NCBI RefSeq assembly: GCF_000384475.1
Contig: NZ_ARWB01000001.1
Span: forward strand, 1,032,022-1,096,021
Source: Methylopila sp. M107
GTDB lineage: Bacteria; Pseudomonadota; Alphaproteobacteria; Rhizobiales; Methylopilaceae
DNA length: 64,000 nt
Direction of reading: 5' to 3'
Position numbers and translations under genes: made by a program. The notes under the pieces were generated by a model. It searched no databases. It saw nothing but the letters and a program-made list of their open reading frames with translations, and was not told the DNA's origin. Positions 1 to 8,544 of this stretch are shown in pieces. Each line of letters begins with the position of its first letter. Within the stretch, counting starts at the first letter, position 1.

Positions 1-162
1 CGGCAGGTCGCCGACCTGAATCTCCGCGGGCTTGTCCTCCCCGAGCGGCAACAGCCGCAGCACGCCGCCGGTCTGGCCGACGACCGCGACCACGGGAGCG
101 TCAGCTTCAGCCGGCGTCGTGGCGGCGAGGGTCGCCGCGAGCAGGAGCGCGAAAACCCTCAC
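1..162 (-). CDS. Partial secreted protein downstream of mxaD (mxaE position)
   Basis: This is the 5' part of a gene that leaves the window; 54 codons are visible. Translation starts at a GTG at 162 that overlaps the mxaD stop codon in a GTGA junction, so it is probably translationally coupled to mxaD. The first 20 or so residues (VRVFALLLAATLAATTPAEA) look like a cleavable signal peptide, followed by a short beta-rich stretch. In Methylobacterium the gene after mxaD is mxaE, which makes that the positional guess. I do not recognise the sequence itself, and too little is present to assign a family. Confidence 0.6.
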   Translation of the reverse strand, partial: MRVFALLLAATLAATTPAEADAPVVAVVGQTGGVLRLLPLGEDKPAEIQVGDLP

Positions 163-674
163 CCCTGACCCTCGGCCTTCTTCTTGAGGCCTTCGAGGCC
201 CGCCTTGAAGTGGTCCGACAGCGCCTTGACGGCCGAGGCGTCGTCCTTGCCCTCCGGCGGTTCGTTGGAGGTGTCGAGCCGGTAGCCGCGGCCCTGCCAG
301 ACCACTTCCGAGCCGCCGTCCTTGACCTTGACCGTGATAGTCGCGGAATAGGAACTGGTCGGGAAAGCCTCGCTCCCCTCGTTCGACAGGCGATAGCCGA
401 GCGTCATCGAGGCGTCGTCGTTCTCATCCTGGCTTTCGACGAGCTCTGCGCCGCCCTTCACCTTGAGGGTGCGCTCGCCCTCCTTCGCCTCGACGCTTTC
501 GACCGACGGGTGCCAGGCCTTGATCTCCCCGAAGTTCTTGACCAGAGCCCAGACCTTCGCCGGCTCGGCCTTGATCTCGATCTTCTCCTCGACCTTTTGC
601 GGCGTCGGGCCGTGCGCCAGCGCCGCAAACGGCGTGAGCACGCAGAAGGCGGCGGCGAGTATCAGGGGACGCAT
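159..674 (-). CDS. mxaD: MxaD, periplasmic methanol oxidation accessory protein (SRPBCC fold)
   Basis: A 171-residue exported protein with a signal peptide ending near the sequence ALAHG. The rest resembles an SRPBCC/START-like domain (the stretch KIEIKAEPAKVWALVKNF is typical of its first strand and helix). MxaD is a periplasmic protein needed for normal methanol oxidation and is proposed to help methanol dehydrogenase interact with cytochrome cL. The assignment rests on the fold signature plus its place at the end of the mxa operon. Its ATG shares one base with the mxaL stop codon (TGATG), so the two genes are tightly coupled. Confidence 0.88.
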   Translation of the reverse strand: MRPLILAAAFCVLTPFAALAHGPTPQKVEEKIEIKAEPAKVWALVKNFGEIKAWHPSVESVEAKEGERTLKVKGGAELVESQDENDDASMTLGYRLSNEGSEAFPTSSYSATITVKVKDGGSEVVWQGRGYRLDTSNEPPEGKDDASAVKALSDHFKAGLEGLKKKAEGQG

Positions 675-1654
675 CAGATTGCTCCTTTGAATGCGATCCG
701 CCGCCGAAGCCCGGTGATGAGCGGCGCGCCGTAGAGGAGGGCGAGCGCGATCAGCGCGAGGGCGGCAGGGAGGGGGGAAAGATCGACCGCGACCGCGAGG
801 GGCCGGGGCTTGGCGTTCGCCTCGAGAGCGCGGGCGAGCGCCTCGGGCTCGTCGAGCCGGACGTAACCGAGGCCGGTCGCCTCGGCGATCTGGCGAAGGT
901 AGTTCTCCTTCACCGAGGTCAGATGTTCGTCGCCCTCGGGCATCTCGCCGAACGGGGCGTTGCGCGGATTGTAGCCGGGGCGGTCTTCCATGCCCTCCGG
1001 CGGCGGCCCGAGCCGGGAGGCCTGCGGCACGTCCTGCATGGTGAAGAAGCCGGATTCCCGGCCGAAGTCGTCATATTTCGGAATCGGCACGCGGTCGGTC
1101 CCGCCGACGCCGACGATCAGGCCCTTCAACTTGTTCCTGTCCGCGTCGAACGACTGCGGGATGTCGGCGCGGATCGGCGGGGCTTCGTGGCCGTCGGTGA
1201 GGAACGCGACGTCGGCGCCGATCGGCTCCGTGGTCTCGATCGCGGCCGTCAGGCCGTTCGCGATCCGGCTGTCGCCCTCCCACGCCATCCGCCAGTCGAG
1301 ACCCTGGATCGCGCCTGCGATCGCGCCGAAGTTCCGGCAGGTCTCCATCGGCTCGAACAGCAGGAACACGCGGCGCTCGCTGAACACGCCGAGCCCGAAG
1401 CGCGACCCGCAGGGCAGCCGCCCGATCGCCGCCGGCAGCCGCTGCTTGATCGCGTCGAACCGGCTTTGCGGCGCGCCCTTGGCGCCGTAGTCACGCGCGT
1501 TCATGGAGCCGGTGATGTCGACATAGCCGACGATGTCGTAGGTCGCGCGCTCGGCCTCGATCTCGGGCTGCGCCGCCGCCGCGACCGCGAGCGCGACCGC
1601 GCCGCCGAGCGCGACCGTGCGCCAGTCTGGCCTTCGGATCATCGCCCGGCTCAC
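674..1654 (-). CDS. mxaL: MxaL, von Willebrand factor A-type methanol dehydrogenase maturation protein
   Basis: About 326 residues. An N-terminal hydrophobic segment (roughly residues 15-30) is followed by a von Willebrand A domain. Its metal-binding loop reads DITGSMNARD, close to the MIDAS consensus DxSxS. A second hydrophobic segment lies near the C terminus (around ALALIALALLYGAPL), so it is probably membrane anchored with the VWA domain in the periplasm. In Methylobacterium mxaA, mxaK and mxaL are required for calcium insertion into methanol dehydrogenase. I chose the GTG at 1654 because it overlaps the mxaK stop (GTGA) and has a purine-rich GAGGGGG ribosome site just upstream; the ATG at 1642 has none. 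Confidence 0.88.
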   Translation of the reverse strand: MSRAMIRRPDWRTVALGGAVALAVAAAAQPEIEAERATYDIVGYVDITGSMNARDYGAKGAPQSRFDAIKQRLPAAIGRLPCGSRFGLGVFSERRVFLLFEPMETCRNFGAIAGAIQGLDWRMAWEGDSRIANGLTAAIETTEPIGADVAFLTDGHEAPPIRADIPQSFDADRNKLKGLIVGVGGTDRVPIPKYDDFGRESGFFTMQDVPQASRLGPPPEGMEDRPGYNPRNAPFGEMPEGDEHLTSVKENYLRQIAEATGLGYVRLDEPEALARALEANAKPRPLAVAVDLSPLPAALALIALALLYGAPLITGLRRRIAFKGAI

Positions 1655-2208
1655 GGCAGCCCCCTCGGCCGGCCGGGGAGGTCGGTCCAGAGCTTCTTCG
1701 GCTGGGCCTTGGTCTCTTCTTCGGCGGCCTCGAGTTCGGGGAAGTCGCGGACGAGCCGCATCACCACGTCGAGATTGTAGCGGGCGTCCCAGAGCTGCGG
1801 ATCGGCCTTCAGCGCGGAGCGGTAAGCGTCCTTGGCGAGCCGGACTTCGGGGATCGCCCTGTTGATCTGGCTCGACTCGATCGCGCCGACGGCGCGGCGC
1901 GCGCGCGCGTTGCCGACGTCGTAGAAGAACTTCGCCGCGACCGGCGGGCCGCCGCGCTCGACGATCCGGCCGACCAGCGCCTGCGCCTCGTCGATCCGGT
2001 CGCGGACGAGCAGGAAATGCGCGCGCGCGAACAGCAGGTCGCCGCTGGCGTCGTCCGGCGGCTGGACCTCGCGGTTCGCCGCGAGCGCGTCCGCGACCGC
2101 GCGTTCGCTCCGTTCGCCGTGCAGCGTCCACAGCGTCTGGCCGAGCCAGACGAGCGCCGTGACCACGGCCACGACCGGCAGAAGGCATTTCAGCGCGCCG
2201 AGCCTCAT
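1651..2208 (-). CDS. mxaK: MxaK, methanol dehydrogenase maturation protein
   Basis: A 185-residue protein with one N-terminal membrane anchor (around LLPVVAVVTALVWLGQTL). The soluble part is helical and TPR-like, with a segment resembling the N-terminal region of other VWA-operon TPR proteins (FFYDVGNARARRAVGAIESS, then KDAYRSALKADPQLWDARYNLD). Family knowledge places MxaK in the calcium-insertion group with MxaA and MxaL. Its ATG overlaps the mxaC stop by four bases (ATGA), and its stop overlaps the mxaL GTG. Identification is by operon position between mxaC and mxaL plus the topology. Confidence 0.85.
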   Translation of the reverse strand: MRLGALKCLLPVVAVVTALVWLGQTLWTLHGERSERAVADALAANREVQPPDDASGDLLFARAHFLLVRDRIDEAQALVGRIVERGGPPVAAKFFYDVGNARARRAVGAIESSQINRAIPEVRLAKDAYRSALKADPQLWDARYNLDVVMRLVRDFPELEAAEEETKAQPKKLWTDLPGRPRGLP

Positions 2209-3467
2209 GACGCCCTCGCTGGTAGGGCGTTCGCATTTGAGGTCGGGCGCCGGCCTTCACCTCTCCCCGGTGGGGAGAGGTCGGCGCGCAGCGCCGGGTG
2301 AGGGGGCGCCGCCCTCTCCGGAAAGCCCTGATCCCCCTCACCCGCTTCGGCTTCGCCGCGCGACCTCTCCCCACCGGGGAGAGATGAAGAAAGAGCCGCC
2401 TGAGACACATGCGATAATCCTGCTCTCGCCGCAGTATTTTTGGCGTCCCAGTCGTGCGAGCGTTCGTCCTCGGACAGCCCGTCGTCGAGGCGACTCTCTG
2501 TGAGCTTGGCGGCGAGCAGCAGCGCCGCGGCGAGGGCCGCCAGCCAGTAGAACATCCAGTCGAGATCCTGCCGGGGGATCGTCTCCTTGTAGATCGTCGG
2601 CCGCTGTTCGAGCTGGTCGATCTCGCGGATCGCGTCCGACACATCGGTCGCGCTCTTGGCCTCGAACGCCCGATAAGGCAGGCCGAGGCTCTTCAGGAAC
2701 ACGTCGAGATGACGCTCCGGATAGATCTGCGGCGTGTCGGCCTCGCCGGGCGGCGGCCTGTCGTAGATGCCCTTCGACCCCTGCGTGCGCAGGAACAGCC
2801 AGTAGAGCCGCACCGGATCGCGCCTCGCGGCGTCGCGGAGCGCGTCCTGCACGCGCCGGTCGATCACCGCCGCGCCGTCGGAGACCAGCACCAGCGCACG
2901 CGAGGTCTCGCTGGAAGCGTCGTCGAACATCGAGAAGGCGAGCGTCAGGCCGCGCCCGACATCGGTGTGGGCGAGCCCCGGTCGGTCGATCGCCGCGATC
3001 GCGGCCCGCACCGCGTCATGGTGGTCGGTCATCGGCACGATCGGCATCGGCGAGGTGGAGAACGCCGCGACCGCGACCCGGTCGGCGGGACGACGCGCCG
3101 CGAAATCGGTCAGGAGCCTTCGGGCGGCGACCGACTTCGACTCCTCCCTGCCCTCCGGCGAACGGTTGGCGAAGGTCGAATCCATGCTGGACGAGCGGTC
3201 GATCAGCAGGACGATGTTGGCCCCGACGCCGCGCCGCTCGATTGTCTGGTCGCGCCGGTGAATCCCGGACAGCCCGAGCGCGAGCGCCGAGATCGCGAGC
3301 GCGCCGAAGACCGACATCGCGATCGAGATCGCGGATGACAGCGGATCGTCGGGGACGACGTCGCTCGACGGCGCCGACGACAGCCGGAGCGGCGACGCGA
3401 AGAGCGGCAGAAGCGCGAGCGGCAGAAGCAGCAGCAGCCAGGGGTGGTCAAAGCCGAAGGCGCTCAT
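2205..3467 (-). CDS. mxaC: MxaC, VWA-domain membrane protein with a repeat-derived C-terminal extension
   Basis: A 420-residue protein. It has two N-terminal membrane segments (near residues 8-25 and 45-66), a periplasmic von Willebrand A domain whose MIDAS motif reads DRSSSMDS, and a third membrane segment around LDWMFYWLAALAAALLLAAKL (near residue 315). It belongs to the MoxR/VWA machinery for methanol dehydrogenase assembly. The oddity is the end. From about residue 359 to 405 the protein is encoded by a dispersed palindromic repeat (2254-2391) whose other copies in this window are intergenic. The tail is Gly/Pro/Arg/Glu-rich with no family resemblance. The frame stays open and still ends in the ATGA junction with mxaK, so the insertion appears tolerated rather than disruptive. 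Confidence 0.9.
   Translation of the reverse strand: MSAFGFDHPWLLLLLPLALLPLFASPLRLSSAPSSDVVPDDPLSSAISIAMSVFGALAISALALGLSGIHRRDQTIERRGVGANIVLLIDRSSSMDSTFANRSPEGREESKSVAARRLLTDFAARRPADRVAVAAFSTSPMPIVPMTDHHDAVRAAIAAIDRPGLAHTDVGRGLTLAFSMFDDASSETSRALVLVSDGAAVIDRRVQDALRDAARRDPVRLYWLFLRTQGSKGIYDRPPPGEADTPQIYPERHLDVFLKSLGLPYRAFEAKSATDVSDAIREIDQLEQRPTIYKETIPRQDLDWMFYWLAALAAALLLAAKLTESRLDDGLSEDERSHDWDAKNTAARAGLSHVSQAALSSSLPGGERSRGEAEAGEGDQGFPERAAPPHPALRADLSPPGRGEGRRPTSNANALPARAS
2254..2391. repeat. Dispersed palindromic repeat, copy A1 (inside mxaC)
   Basis: A composite inverted repeat. A terminal hairpin of the type CCTCTCCCCGGTGGGGAGAG stands at each end, with an inner pair GGGTGAGGGG/CCCCCTCACCC and a central CTCTCCGGAAAG block. 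Near-identical copies lie at 18880-19010 and 23650-23787, with a rearranged copy at 35556-35680. Unlike those, this copy lies inside an open reading frame and is translated on the minus strand as the C-terminal tail of MxaC. Confidence 0.9.
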
Positions 3468-4363
3468 GACGACCTCTCCGCCGCGGCGAGCTCGCGGGAG
3501 AGCCGCAGCAGGTCGTCGGCCGGCAGCTCGAAGCCTCGGCCCGCGCCAAAGAACGCCGTCCGGGACGCCGCGAAGAAGCTGGCGATCGAAGGTTCAAGGC
3601 CCTTGAAGGCCGGCCGGCCGGCGAGGAAGTCGGCAAGGTCGTCGCCGAGCAGCCTGCGGCCGGCCGCGACGTCGAAGGCGCGATGCAGCGCGAGCGCCGC
3701 CGCGCGCCACCCATGCTCGCCCGCGCGCGCCTCCCGCGCGACCGTCCGCGCGGCCGCCGCGAATGGCCGCGACGGCCGGCGATGGAACGGCGGCCAGGCG
3801 CGGCTCCACGCGACGAGCAGCAGCGCGAGGGCCGCCGCGGAGGCGGCGGTCGCGACGGCGATCTCGGCCGATCGCAAGCTCTTGCGGACCGGAGCCGCGT
3901 CGGGACGCAGGGTGTATGCGGAGCCGCCGCCGGCCGTACCGACGATGGGGCGCAGCGGCGACGTCAGGAACGTCCAGCGCCCGCCTTCCGCTTCGACGCG
4001 CTTGCCCTCGCCATCGGTCGCGGCGAGCTTGAACGGCGGGACGGTCTGCTCGATCGCCTCCATCGGGGCGTAGAAGGTTTGATACTCGGCGTCGATCCGA
4101 TAGCGCGTCACGCCGTTCGGCCCGGCCTCCTCGGAGATCTTCAGGGTCCTAAGGTCGAGCCAGTAGGTCACCGGTCCCGGTTTCGGCAGGGCGGAGGCGT
4201 CCAGCCGGAACGGCGGGGCGACGTCGAGCCTCGTCGTCAGCGTGAAGACGTCGCCGAGAATGAGGCCGAACGGGCGCGGCCCGTTCATCTGCACACCGCT
4301 GATCTGCGCCCCGGCGGGGGAGGCGATGAGGAGCAATGCGAAGGCGAAGACCGTGGCGCGCAT
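3464..4363 (-). CDS. mxaA: MxaA, methanol dehydrogenase calcium-insertion protein
   Basis: A 299-residue exported and membrane-anchored protein. A signal peptide (MRATVFAFALLLIASPAGAQ) is followed by a periplasmic domain, a membrane segment near residue 180 (EIAVATAASAAALALLLVAW) and a cytoplasmic tail. Mutants of mxaA in methylotrophs make inactive methanol dehydrogenase that lacks Ca2+; that function is taken from the family. The ATG at 4363 is followed directly by the signal peptide and lies three bases from the end of mxaS. The stop overlaps the mxaC start (ATGA). Confidence 0.88.
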   Translation of the reverse strand: MRATVFAFALLLIASPAGAQISGVQMNGPRPFGLILGDVFTLTTRLDVAPPFRLDASALPKPGPVTYWLDLRTLKISEEAGPNGVTRYRIDAEYQTFYAPMEAIEQTVPPFKLAATDGEGKRVEAEGGRWTFLTSPLRPIVGTAGGGSAYTLRPDAAPVRKSLRSAEIAVATAASAAALALLLVAWSRAWPPFHRRPSRPFAAAARTVAREARAGEHGWRAAALALHRAFDVAAGRRLLGDDLADFLAGRPAFKGLEPSIASFFAASRTAFFGAGRGFELPADDLLRLSRELAAAERSS

Positions 4364-4365
4364 GA

Positions 4366-5244
4366 TCAGACGCCGCCCGACAGCAGATGGTCCGCGAACG
4401 CGTCCGGATCGAACCGGTCGATGAGATCGAAGGCGGGACGGCCGTGCCGACGGAACGCGAGATCGAGCGCAGCGCGGCGTTTGCGCGCCTGCGCCAGCCA
4501 TTTCTCGCGTAGCGAGCGGCGCATCAGCACGAGCTTGCGCCGGCCGGTCTCGAGATCGCGCGTCTCGACGAGACCGAAGCGCGGCAGCCGAGTCTCGGCG
4601 GCGCTCGATCGCACGACGATCGGGGCGACGTCGTGCCGCCAGAGTTTGCCGAGCAGGTCTTCGAGCTCGGGCTCGGGCATCAGGAAGTCGGAGACGAAGA
4701 AAACCAGCGAACGCCGCTGCGGCAATTCCTCAACTGCCGAAAGAAGTCCCGAAACGCCGCGTCCCGAAGCATCGGCCTCGATCACCCGCCGCCAGACGTC
4801 GTCGGGCGCGCCGGCTCGGCGGGTCGCGCGCATCGCCATCTCGGCGCGTCGGCGCGGGCCGGCCGCGATCATCCCAAACCGGTCCTGGCCGCGGATCGCC
4901 GCATGGGCAATCGCGGCGCAGAGGTCGGCGACCGGGTCGCGGCCGTCCGCCTTGCGGCCGAAGGCCATCGAGCCAGACAGGTCGAGGACGACGAAGACGT
5001 CGATCCGCGCGCGATGCTCGAACCGGCGCACCTTCAGCCCGCCGAACGGATCGGTGATCGACGCGCGGACGTCGATCCTCCGTGCGTCCGGCATTTCGAG
5101 GATCGAGGCGTGCCGCAGAAACGCGCCGTTGAAGCCCGCGCCGATCGCCCGATGCGCGCCGGGCGCGACCCCGCGCGCGCGGCCGAACAGCCGATAGGGC
5201 AGGTCGACCCGCGGCGGGCCGTCGGCCGCCACGCCGGGGCTCAC
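4366..5244 (-). CDS. mxaS: MxaS, DUF58-type protein of the methanol dehydrogenase assembly complex
   Basis: About 292 residues without an obvious signal peptide. A DUF58-like segment includes a MIDAS-like motif in VLDLSGSMAFGRKADGRD. MxaS pairs with the AAA+ ATPase MxaR, as DUF58 proteins generally do in MoxR systems, and probably works as a cytoplasmic adaptor. The GTG start at 5244 overlaps the mxaR stop (GTGA) and has GAAGGTG upstream. An open frame continues much further upstream inside mxaR, but that is a shadow of mxaR. Confidence 0.87.
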   Translation of the reverse strand: MSPGVAADGPPRVDLPYRLFGRARGVAPGAHRAIGAGFNGAFLRHASILEMPDARRIDVRASITDPFGGLKVRRFEHRARIDVFVVLDLSGSMAFGRKADGRDPVADLCAAIAHAAIRGQDRFGMIAAGPRRRAEMAMRATRRAGAPDDVWRRVIEADASGRGVSGLLSAVEELPQRRSLVFFVSDFLMPEPELEDLLGKLWRHDVAPIVVRSSAAETRLPRFGLVETRDLETGRRKLVLMRRSLREKWLAQARKRRAALDLAFRRHGRPAFDLIDRFDPDAFADHLLSGGV

Positions 5245-6293
5245 GGCGCCGGCACCTTCTCGAACACCTTTCCGCAGAGTTCGCGCACGATTCGGTCGCG
5301 GCGGACCTCGTAGATCGGGTCGAGGAAGATGCGGTGCGCGATCACCGGCGCGAACACGGCGCGGACGTCCTCCGGCACGACCATGTCGCGCCCCTCGAGC
5401 CAGGCGCGGACGCGGGCGCAGCGCACGAGCGCGCTGAGGCCGCGCGGGCTGCCGCCGCCGAGGATCAGCCGCTCCATGTCGACGCCGTCGATCGCGACGC
5501 CGACGCTCGCCGGCGACCGCAGCGCGTCCCAAAGGCCGAGCACGTACTGTTCGAGCGTGCGGCTCGTGGCGACCAATGTCTGGATCGCCCGCCCGGCGTC
5601 GTTCAGTCCGCGATGGTCGAGCACGCCCTCGCTCAGGGAGCCGATCAGGCGGTCGACGTCGTGGAAGCGGGGATCGAAAACGAGTTCGCGCCGGACCTCG
5701 ACGTCGCGCGGCGTCTCAACTCCGATCTCCATGACGAAACGGTCGCGGGCGGCGGCGGGGAGCTCGAAGGTCTCCTCCTTCTCGACGCGGTTGCGGTCCG
5801 CGAAGACCTGGAGGTGCGGGAACGACCACTCCTTGCCGAACGCGCTGACGCTGCGTTCCGCCATCAGCCGAAGCAGCAGGGAATGGACCTGCGGGCGGGC
5901 GCGGTTGATCTCGTTGAAGAAGAAGACCGCGAGGTCCTCGCCGTGGCGCAGCACCGGGCCCGGCTCGACGCGCGGCTTGCCGTCGTCGTCGACATAGGCC
6001 GCGTAGAGCATGTCGGTCGGCATCAGGTCGACCGTGCCCTCGATGCGCTCGAACGGTCCGCCCAGCGCGCGGGCGACCGCCCTGAGGATGGTGGTCTTGC
6101 CGACGCCGACGTCGCCTTCGAGCAGCACGTGGCCGCGCGCGAACAGCGCGATCGTCAGCAGCCGCACGACATGAGGCTGGCCGACGACGGCGCGCCCGAC
6201 CTCGGCCTCGAACGCCTGCGCCTGCCGTCTCCAATCATCGAGCGAACCGTCGGCCTCGCGACGGCGCTCGGCGATCGACGTTGTGGTCGCCAT
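5241..6293 (-). CDS. mxaR: MxaR, MoxR-family AAA+ ATPase
   Basis: About 350 residues. A Walker A motif (GDVGVGKTT) and a Walker B-type stretch (LAVFFFNEINRA) are followed by a C-terminal lid domain, as in the MoxR family of AAA+ ATPases. It probably uses ATP to act with the VWA proteins MxaS, MxaC and MxaL in maturing methanol dehydrogenase. The ATG at 6293 is preceded by AGAAGG at about 11 bases; an in-frame ATG at 6317 is possible but has no better ribosome site. A gap of nearly 200 bp to mxaI suggests a change of expression level within the operon. Confidence 0.92.
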   Translation of the reverse strand: MATTTSIAERRREADGSLDDWRRQAQAFEAEVGRAVVGQPHVVRLLTIALFARGHVLLEGDVGVGKTTILRAVARALGGPFERIEGTVDLMPTDMLYAAYVDDDGKPRVEPGPVLRHGEDLAVFFFNEINRARPQVHSLLLRLMAERSVSAFGKEWSFPHLQVFADRNRVEKEETFELPAAARDRFVMEIGVETPRDVEVRRELVFDPRFHDVDRLIGSLSEGVLDHRGLNDAGRAIQTLVATSRTLEQYVLGLWDALRSPASVGVAIDGVDMERLILGGGSPRGLSALVRCARVRAWLEGRDMVVPEDVRAVFAPVIAHRIFLDPIYEVRRDRIVRELCGKVFEKVPAP

Positions 6294-6487
6294 TTTCGGA
6301 TCGGCCTTCTGTCGCATGAGGGCGCAAAAGGCGGCCGCCGCGCCGGACCGTTCGGGGAGCCGAACCGGCCTCGGTCGCAGGCGGCCGTCAGGTGCGCGTC
6401 GTCATCCCATGGGGCGGCCGGAAGAGATCCGCCCCGACGACGAGAGGGAGCGGCCAGGTTTCATCCGGGCCGTGAGGGATCTTGTGA

Positions 6488-6796
6488 TCAGTTCGCGATC
6501 TTCGAGACGTCGTATTCGAACTTGCCGGTCTTCGCGAAGTTGTCGGAGCGCTTCTTGTTGCGCGCTTCCATGTCCTTGATGGAGTCCGCCTGTTTGACGA
6601 CCTGCTTGGGGTCGTGCTTCGGGTCGTACTTGGAGCCCGTGATCTTGTCCTTGGCGGGATAATTCGGCTTCGGCTCCCAGCAGACGCCGGGTTCCTTGCA
6701 GTTCGTGCCGTCATAGGCCAGGGCCGGCGCCGCCGCGAAAGCGACGGTCAGAGCGGCGGCCGCGGCGACGCTGGCGAAGCGAGACATGGTCGACAT
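6488..6796 (-). CDS. mxaI: MxaI, methanol dehydrogenase small (beta) subunit
   Basis: A 102-residue precursor with a signal peptide ending in ALAYDG. The mature part is the characteristic lysine-rich small subunit, with the conserved start YDGTNCKEPGVCWEPKP (two cysteines) and the block KHDPKQVVKQADSIKDMEARNKKR. Two copies wrap two MxaF subunits in the periplasmic alpha2-beta2 enzyme. GAGGA lies about nine bases upstream of the ATG at 6796. MxaI exists only with calcium MxaF-type enzymes, which supports the MxaF call. Confidence 0.97.
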   Translation of the reverse strand: MSTMSRFASVAAAAALTVAFAAAPALAYDGTNCKEPGVCWEPKPNYPAKDKITGSKYDPKHDPKQVVKQADSIKDMEARNKKRSDNFAKTGKFEYDVSKIAN

Positions 6797-6895
6797 AGGT
6801 GCGTTTCCTCTTCTCTTGATTTTGCTTTGCGTCTTGCAGTCGTCAGGCCGCGATCACGCGTCCCGTCCCGCGCCAGTTAGCCGGCGCAGATCTGG

Positions 6896-7483
6896 TCAGC
6901 CGCCCATCTTGCATTCTTGGGGGGCGTCGGGGCCGGGCGCCGGAACCGGATCGCCCTCCTTGTGCGGCTTGAGCGTCTTGCGGGCGTCGGCCTCGAGCCA
7001 TTCGGCGTTTTCGGGCTTGCCGTCGTAGAGGTGACGGACCCAGGCCATGGCGAGCAGCATCTCGTCGACATTGACCGAGTTGTACATCGGCCCCATCTGG
7101 CCGCTCGCGCCGCCGAAGACGGTCTCGAACATGCCCTTGTCGGTCGCGTTCTGCGGGTAGGTCCAGTAGTCGTCCTTGAGCGCCGGCCCGATCTTGCCCT
7201 CTGCAAGATGGCCATGGCAGCCCGAGCAAGCGCCGTTGAAAAGCTCCTGACCCTTGGCCAGGCAGTCGACCTTGCCGTTGTACGGGTTTTTGCCGCTCTG
7301 CATGAACTCCTTGAACCCGGCGACGTCCCTTCCGTCCGCCGGCGCGTCGTCGAGGTTCAGCGGCTCGCCCGTCACGGTGTTGTTCAGGGTGATGTCGGCC
7401 TGCGCGACGCCTGGGCCGATCAGCAGAACGGCGCAAGCGAACGCAGCTTTCAGGGGGAGATGTTTCAGCATCGGAACTCGCAT
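6896..7483 (-). CDS. mxaG: MxaG, cytochrome cL, electron acceptor of methanol dehydrogenase
   Basis: A 195-residue precursor with a signal peptide ending near GVAQAD and one covalent haem site, C86-SG-C89-H90. A likely axial methionine lies in the stretch GGASGQMGPMYNS. Cytochrome cL takes electrons from the PQQ of MxaF and passes them to a smaller cytochrome c and then an oxidase. The start is uncertain: ATG 7483 lacks a good ribosome site, and the ATG at 7471 gives an equally good signal peptide. It sits between mxaJ and mxaI, as in other methylotrophs. Confidence 0.95.
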   Translation of the reverse strand: MRVPMLKHLPLKAAFACAVLLIGPGVAQADITLNNTVTGEPLNLDDAPADGRDVAGFKEFMQSGKNPYNGKVDCLAKGQELFNGACSGCHGHLAEGKIGPALKDDYWTYPQNATDKGMFETVFGGASGQMGPMYNSVNVDEMLLAMAWVRHLYDGKPENAEWLEADARKTLKPHKEGDPVPAPGPDAPQECKMGG

Positions 7484-7529
7484 CTGCTGGAGGCGGAATC
7501 GGACGTGGCCGTTCGGCCGCCTCGAGACC

Positions 7530-8375
7530 TCACGTGTTGGGCTTCAGGACGGGCACGCCTTCGTCGGCGAGCGTCTTCTCGATCTCCGGCGCCGCCTTCA
7601 CGAGGGCCGCGTCGAGCGCGGCGGCGAGTTCGGCGTCGTCCTTGCGGACGCCGATCGCCTGGTCGAAGTGCAGCGGGATCCTGAGGCCGTCGGCGCGCGC
7701 GAAGTCGTCGTCGATCATCGTCATCTTGAGCGGCGTCGAGGACGCCTTGACGTAGCGGGCGACGTCGGACGCGAAGGCGATCGAGGCGTCCGCCTCGCCG
7801 CTCGCGACCTCGCTCACCAGCCTGTCGGCCGCGACCTGGGTGTATTTGTTGCGCTTGTCCTCGAAGTTCACGAGCGACAGGCCGTAGGAGACGTTCTCCT
7901 CGTACTTGCCCGCGGCCTTGAGGATCAGCTCGCCCGGCGTCGCGAAGCGCACCGCGATCTTGCCGGTCGGCGTGGTCTCGACGTTCTTCCAGCTCGTTCC
8001 GAGCTTCGGACCGTCTTCCTTCGTGACGTAGACATAGCCGGTGCGGAAATAGGGCTTGGTCGCCTTGACCCGCTCGTCGTCGGCGTCGACGCCGAACACG
8101 ACGTCGCAGACATTCTTGTCGAGCCCGTCGCGGACCAGGTAGATCGCGGCCTTGTCGAACCAGACGAAATCGACCTCCCGGCCCATGGCGCCGGCTACGA
8201 TCGTCGCGATCCTGTTCTCGAGGCCGTCCGCCTTGGCGGTGGAGTAGGGGGCCTCGATCCTGGAGGCGCAGACCTTCAGCTTTTCCGCGGCTTCGGCGGA
8301 GCCTGCGACTGCAAACGGAGCGACGATCGCGGCTCCAAGCAGCGCGCGCCGGAGGGCGTTCGAATGATGCGTCAT
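7530..8375 (-). CDS. mxaJ: MxaJ, periplasmic solute-binding-like methanol oxidation protein
   Basis: A 281-residue exported protein. After a signal peptide (to about residue 29, AGSAEA) it has a bilobed extracellular solute-binding fold, starting LKVCASRIEAPYSTAKADG. MxaJ is required for active methanol dehydrogenase and can co-purify with it, though its exact role is not settled. It starts 169 bp after mxaF. That gap contains a strong hairpin likely to set the expression ratio between mxaF and the following genes. Confidence 0.93.
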   Translation of the reverse strand: MTHHSNALRRALLGAAIVAPFAVAGSAEAAEKLKVCASRIEAPYSTAKADGLENRIATIVAGAMGREVDFVWFDKAAIYLVRDGLDKNVCDVVFGVDADDERVKATKPYFRTGYVYVTKEDGPKLGTSWKNVETTPTGKIAVRFATPGELILKAAGKYEENVSYGLSLVNFEDKRNKYTQVAADRLVSEVASGEADASIAFASDVARYVKASSTPLKMTMIDDDFARADGLRIPLHFDQAIGVRKDDAELAAALDAALVKAAPEIEKTLADEGVPVLKPNT

Positions 8376-8483
8376 GGGTGTCGTCTCCCTTGAGGCCGCG
8401 GGCGCTTCTCGACCGGCATGTCGTCGGCGGGCGCACCGTCTGGCCCCGAACCCGAAATCCGGTGTGCTGGTGGTTTTGGGGTC

Positions 8484-8513
8484 TCCGCCGACCGGGGCGT
8501 CCCGGCCGGCGGA
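8484..8513 (-). promoter_or_regulatory. Intercistronic stem-loop between mxaF and mxaJ
   Basis: A 30-base inverted repeat with arms TCCGCCGACCGGG and CCCGGCCGGCGGA (13 pairs with one G-U) around a 4-base loop GCGT. It lies 20-60 bases beyond the mxaF stop. No T-run follows on the minus strand, so it looks more like an RNA-stabilising or partially terminating structure than a classical terminator. It would help explain high mxaF and lower downstream expression. Confidence 0.55.
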
Positions 8514-8544
8514 AACTTCAGGTCGTCAGGTCAGGCGCGGGGCG

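Noticed and set aside
2205-2400. A frameshift or premature fusion at the end of mxaC
   Set aside because: The frame is open throughout and ends in the normal ATGA overlap with mxaK. The odd tail is explained by the inserted repeat.
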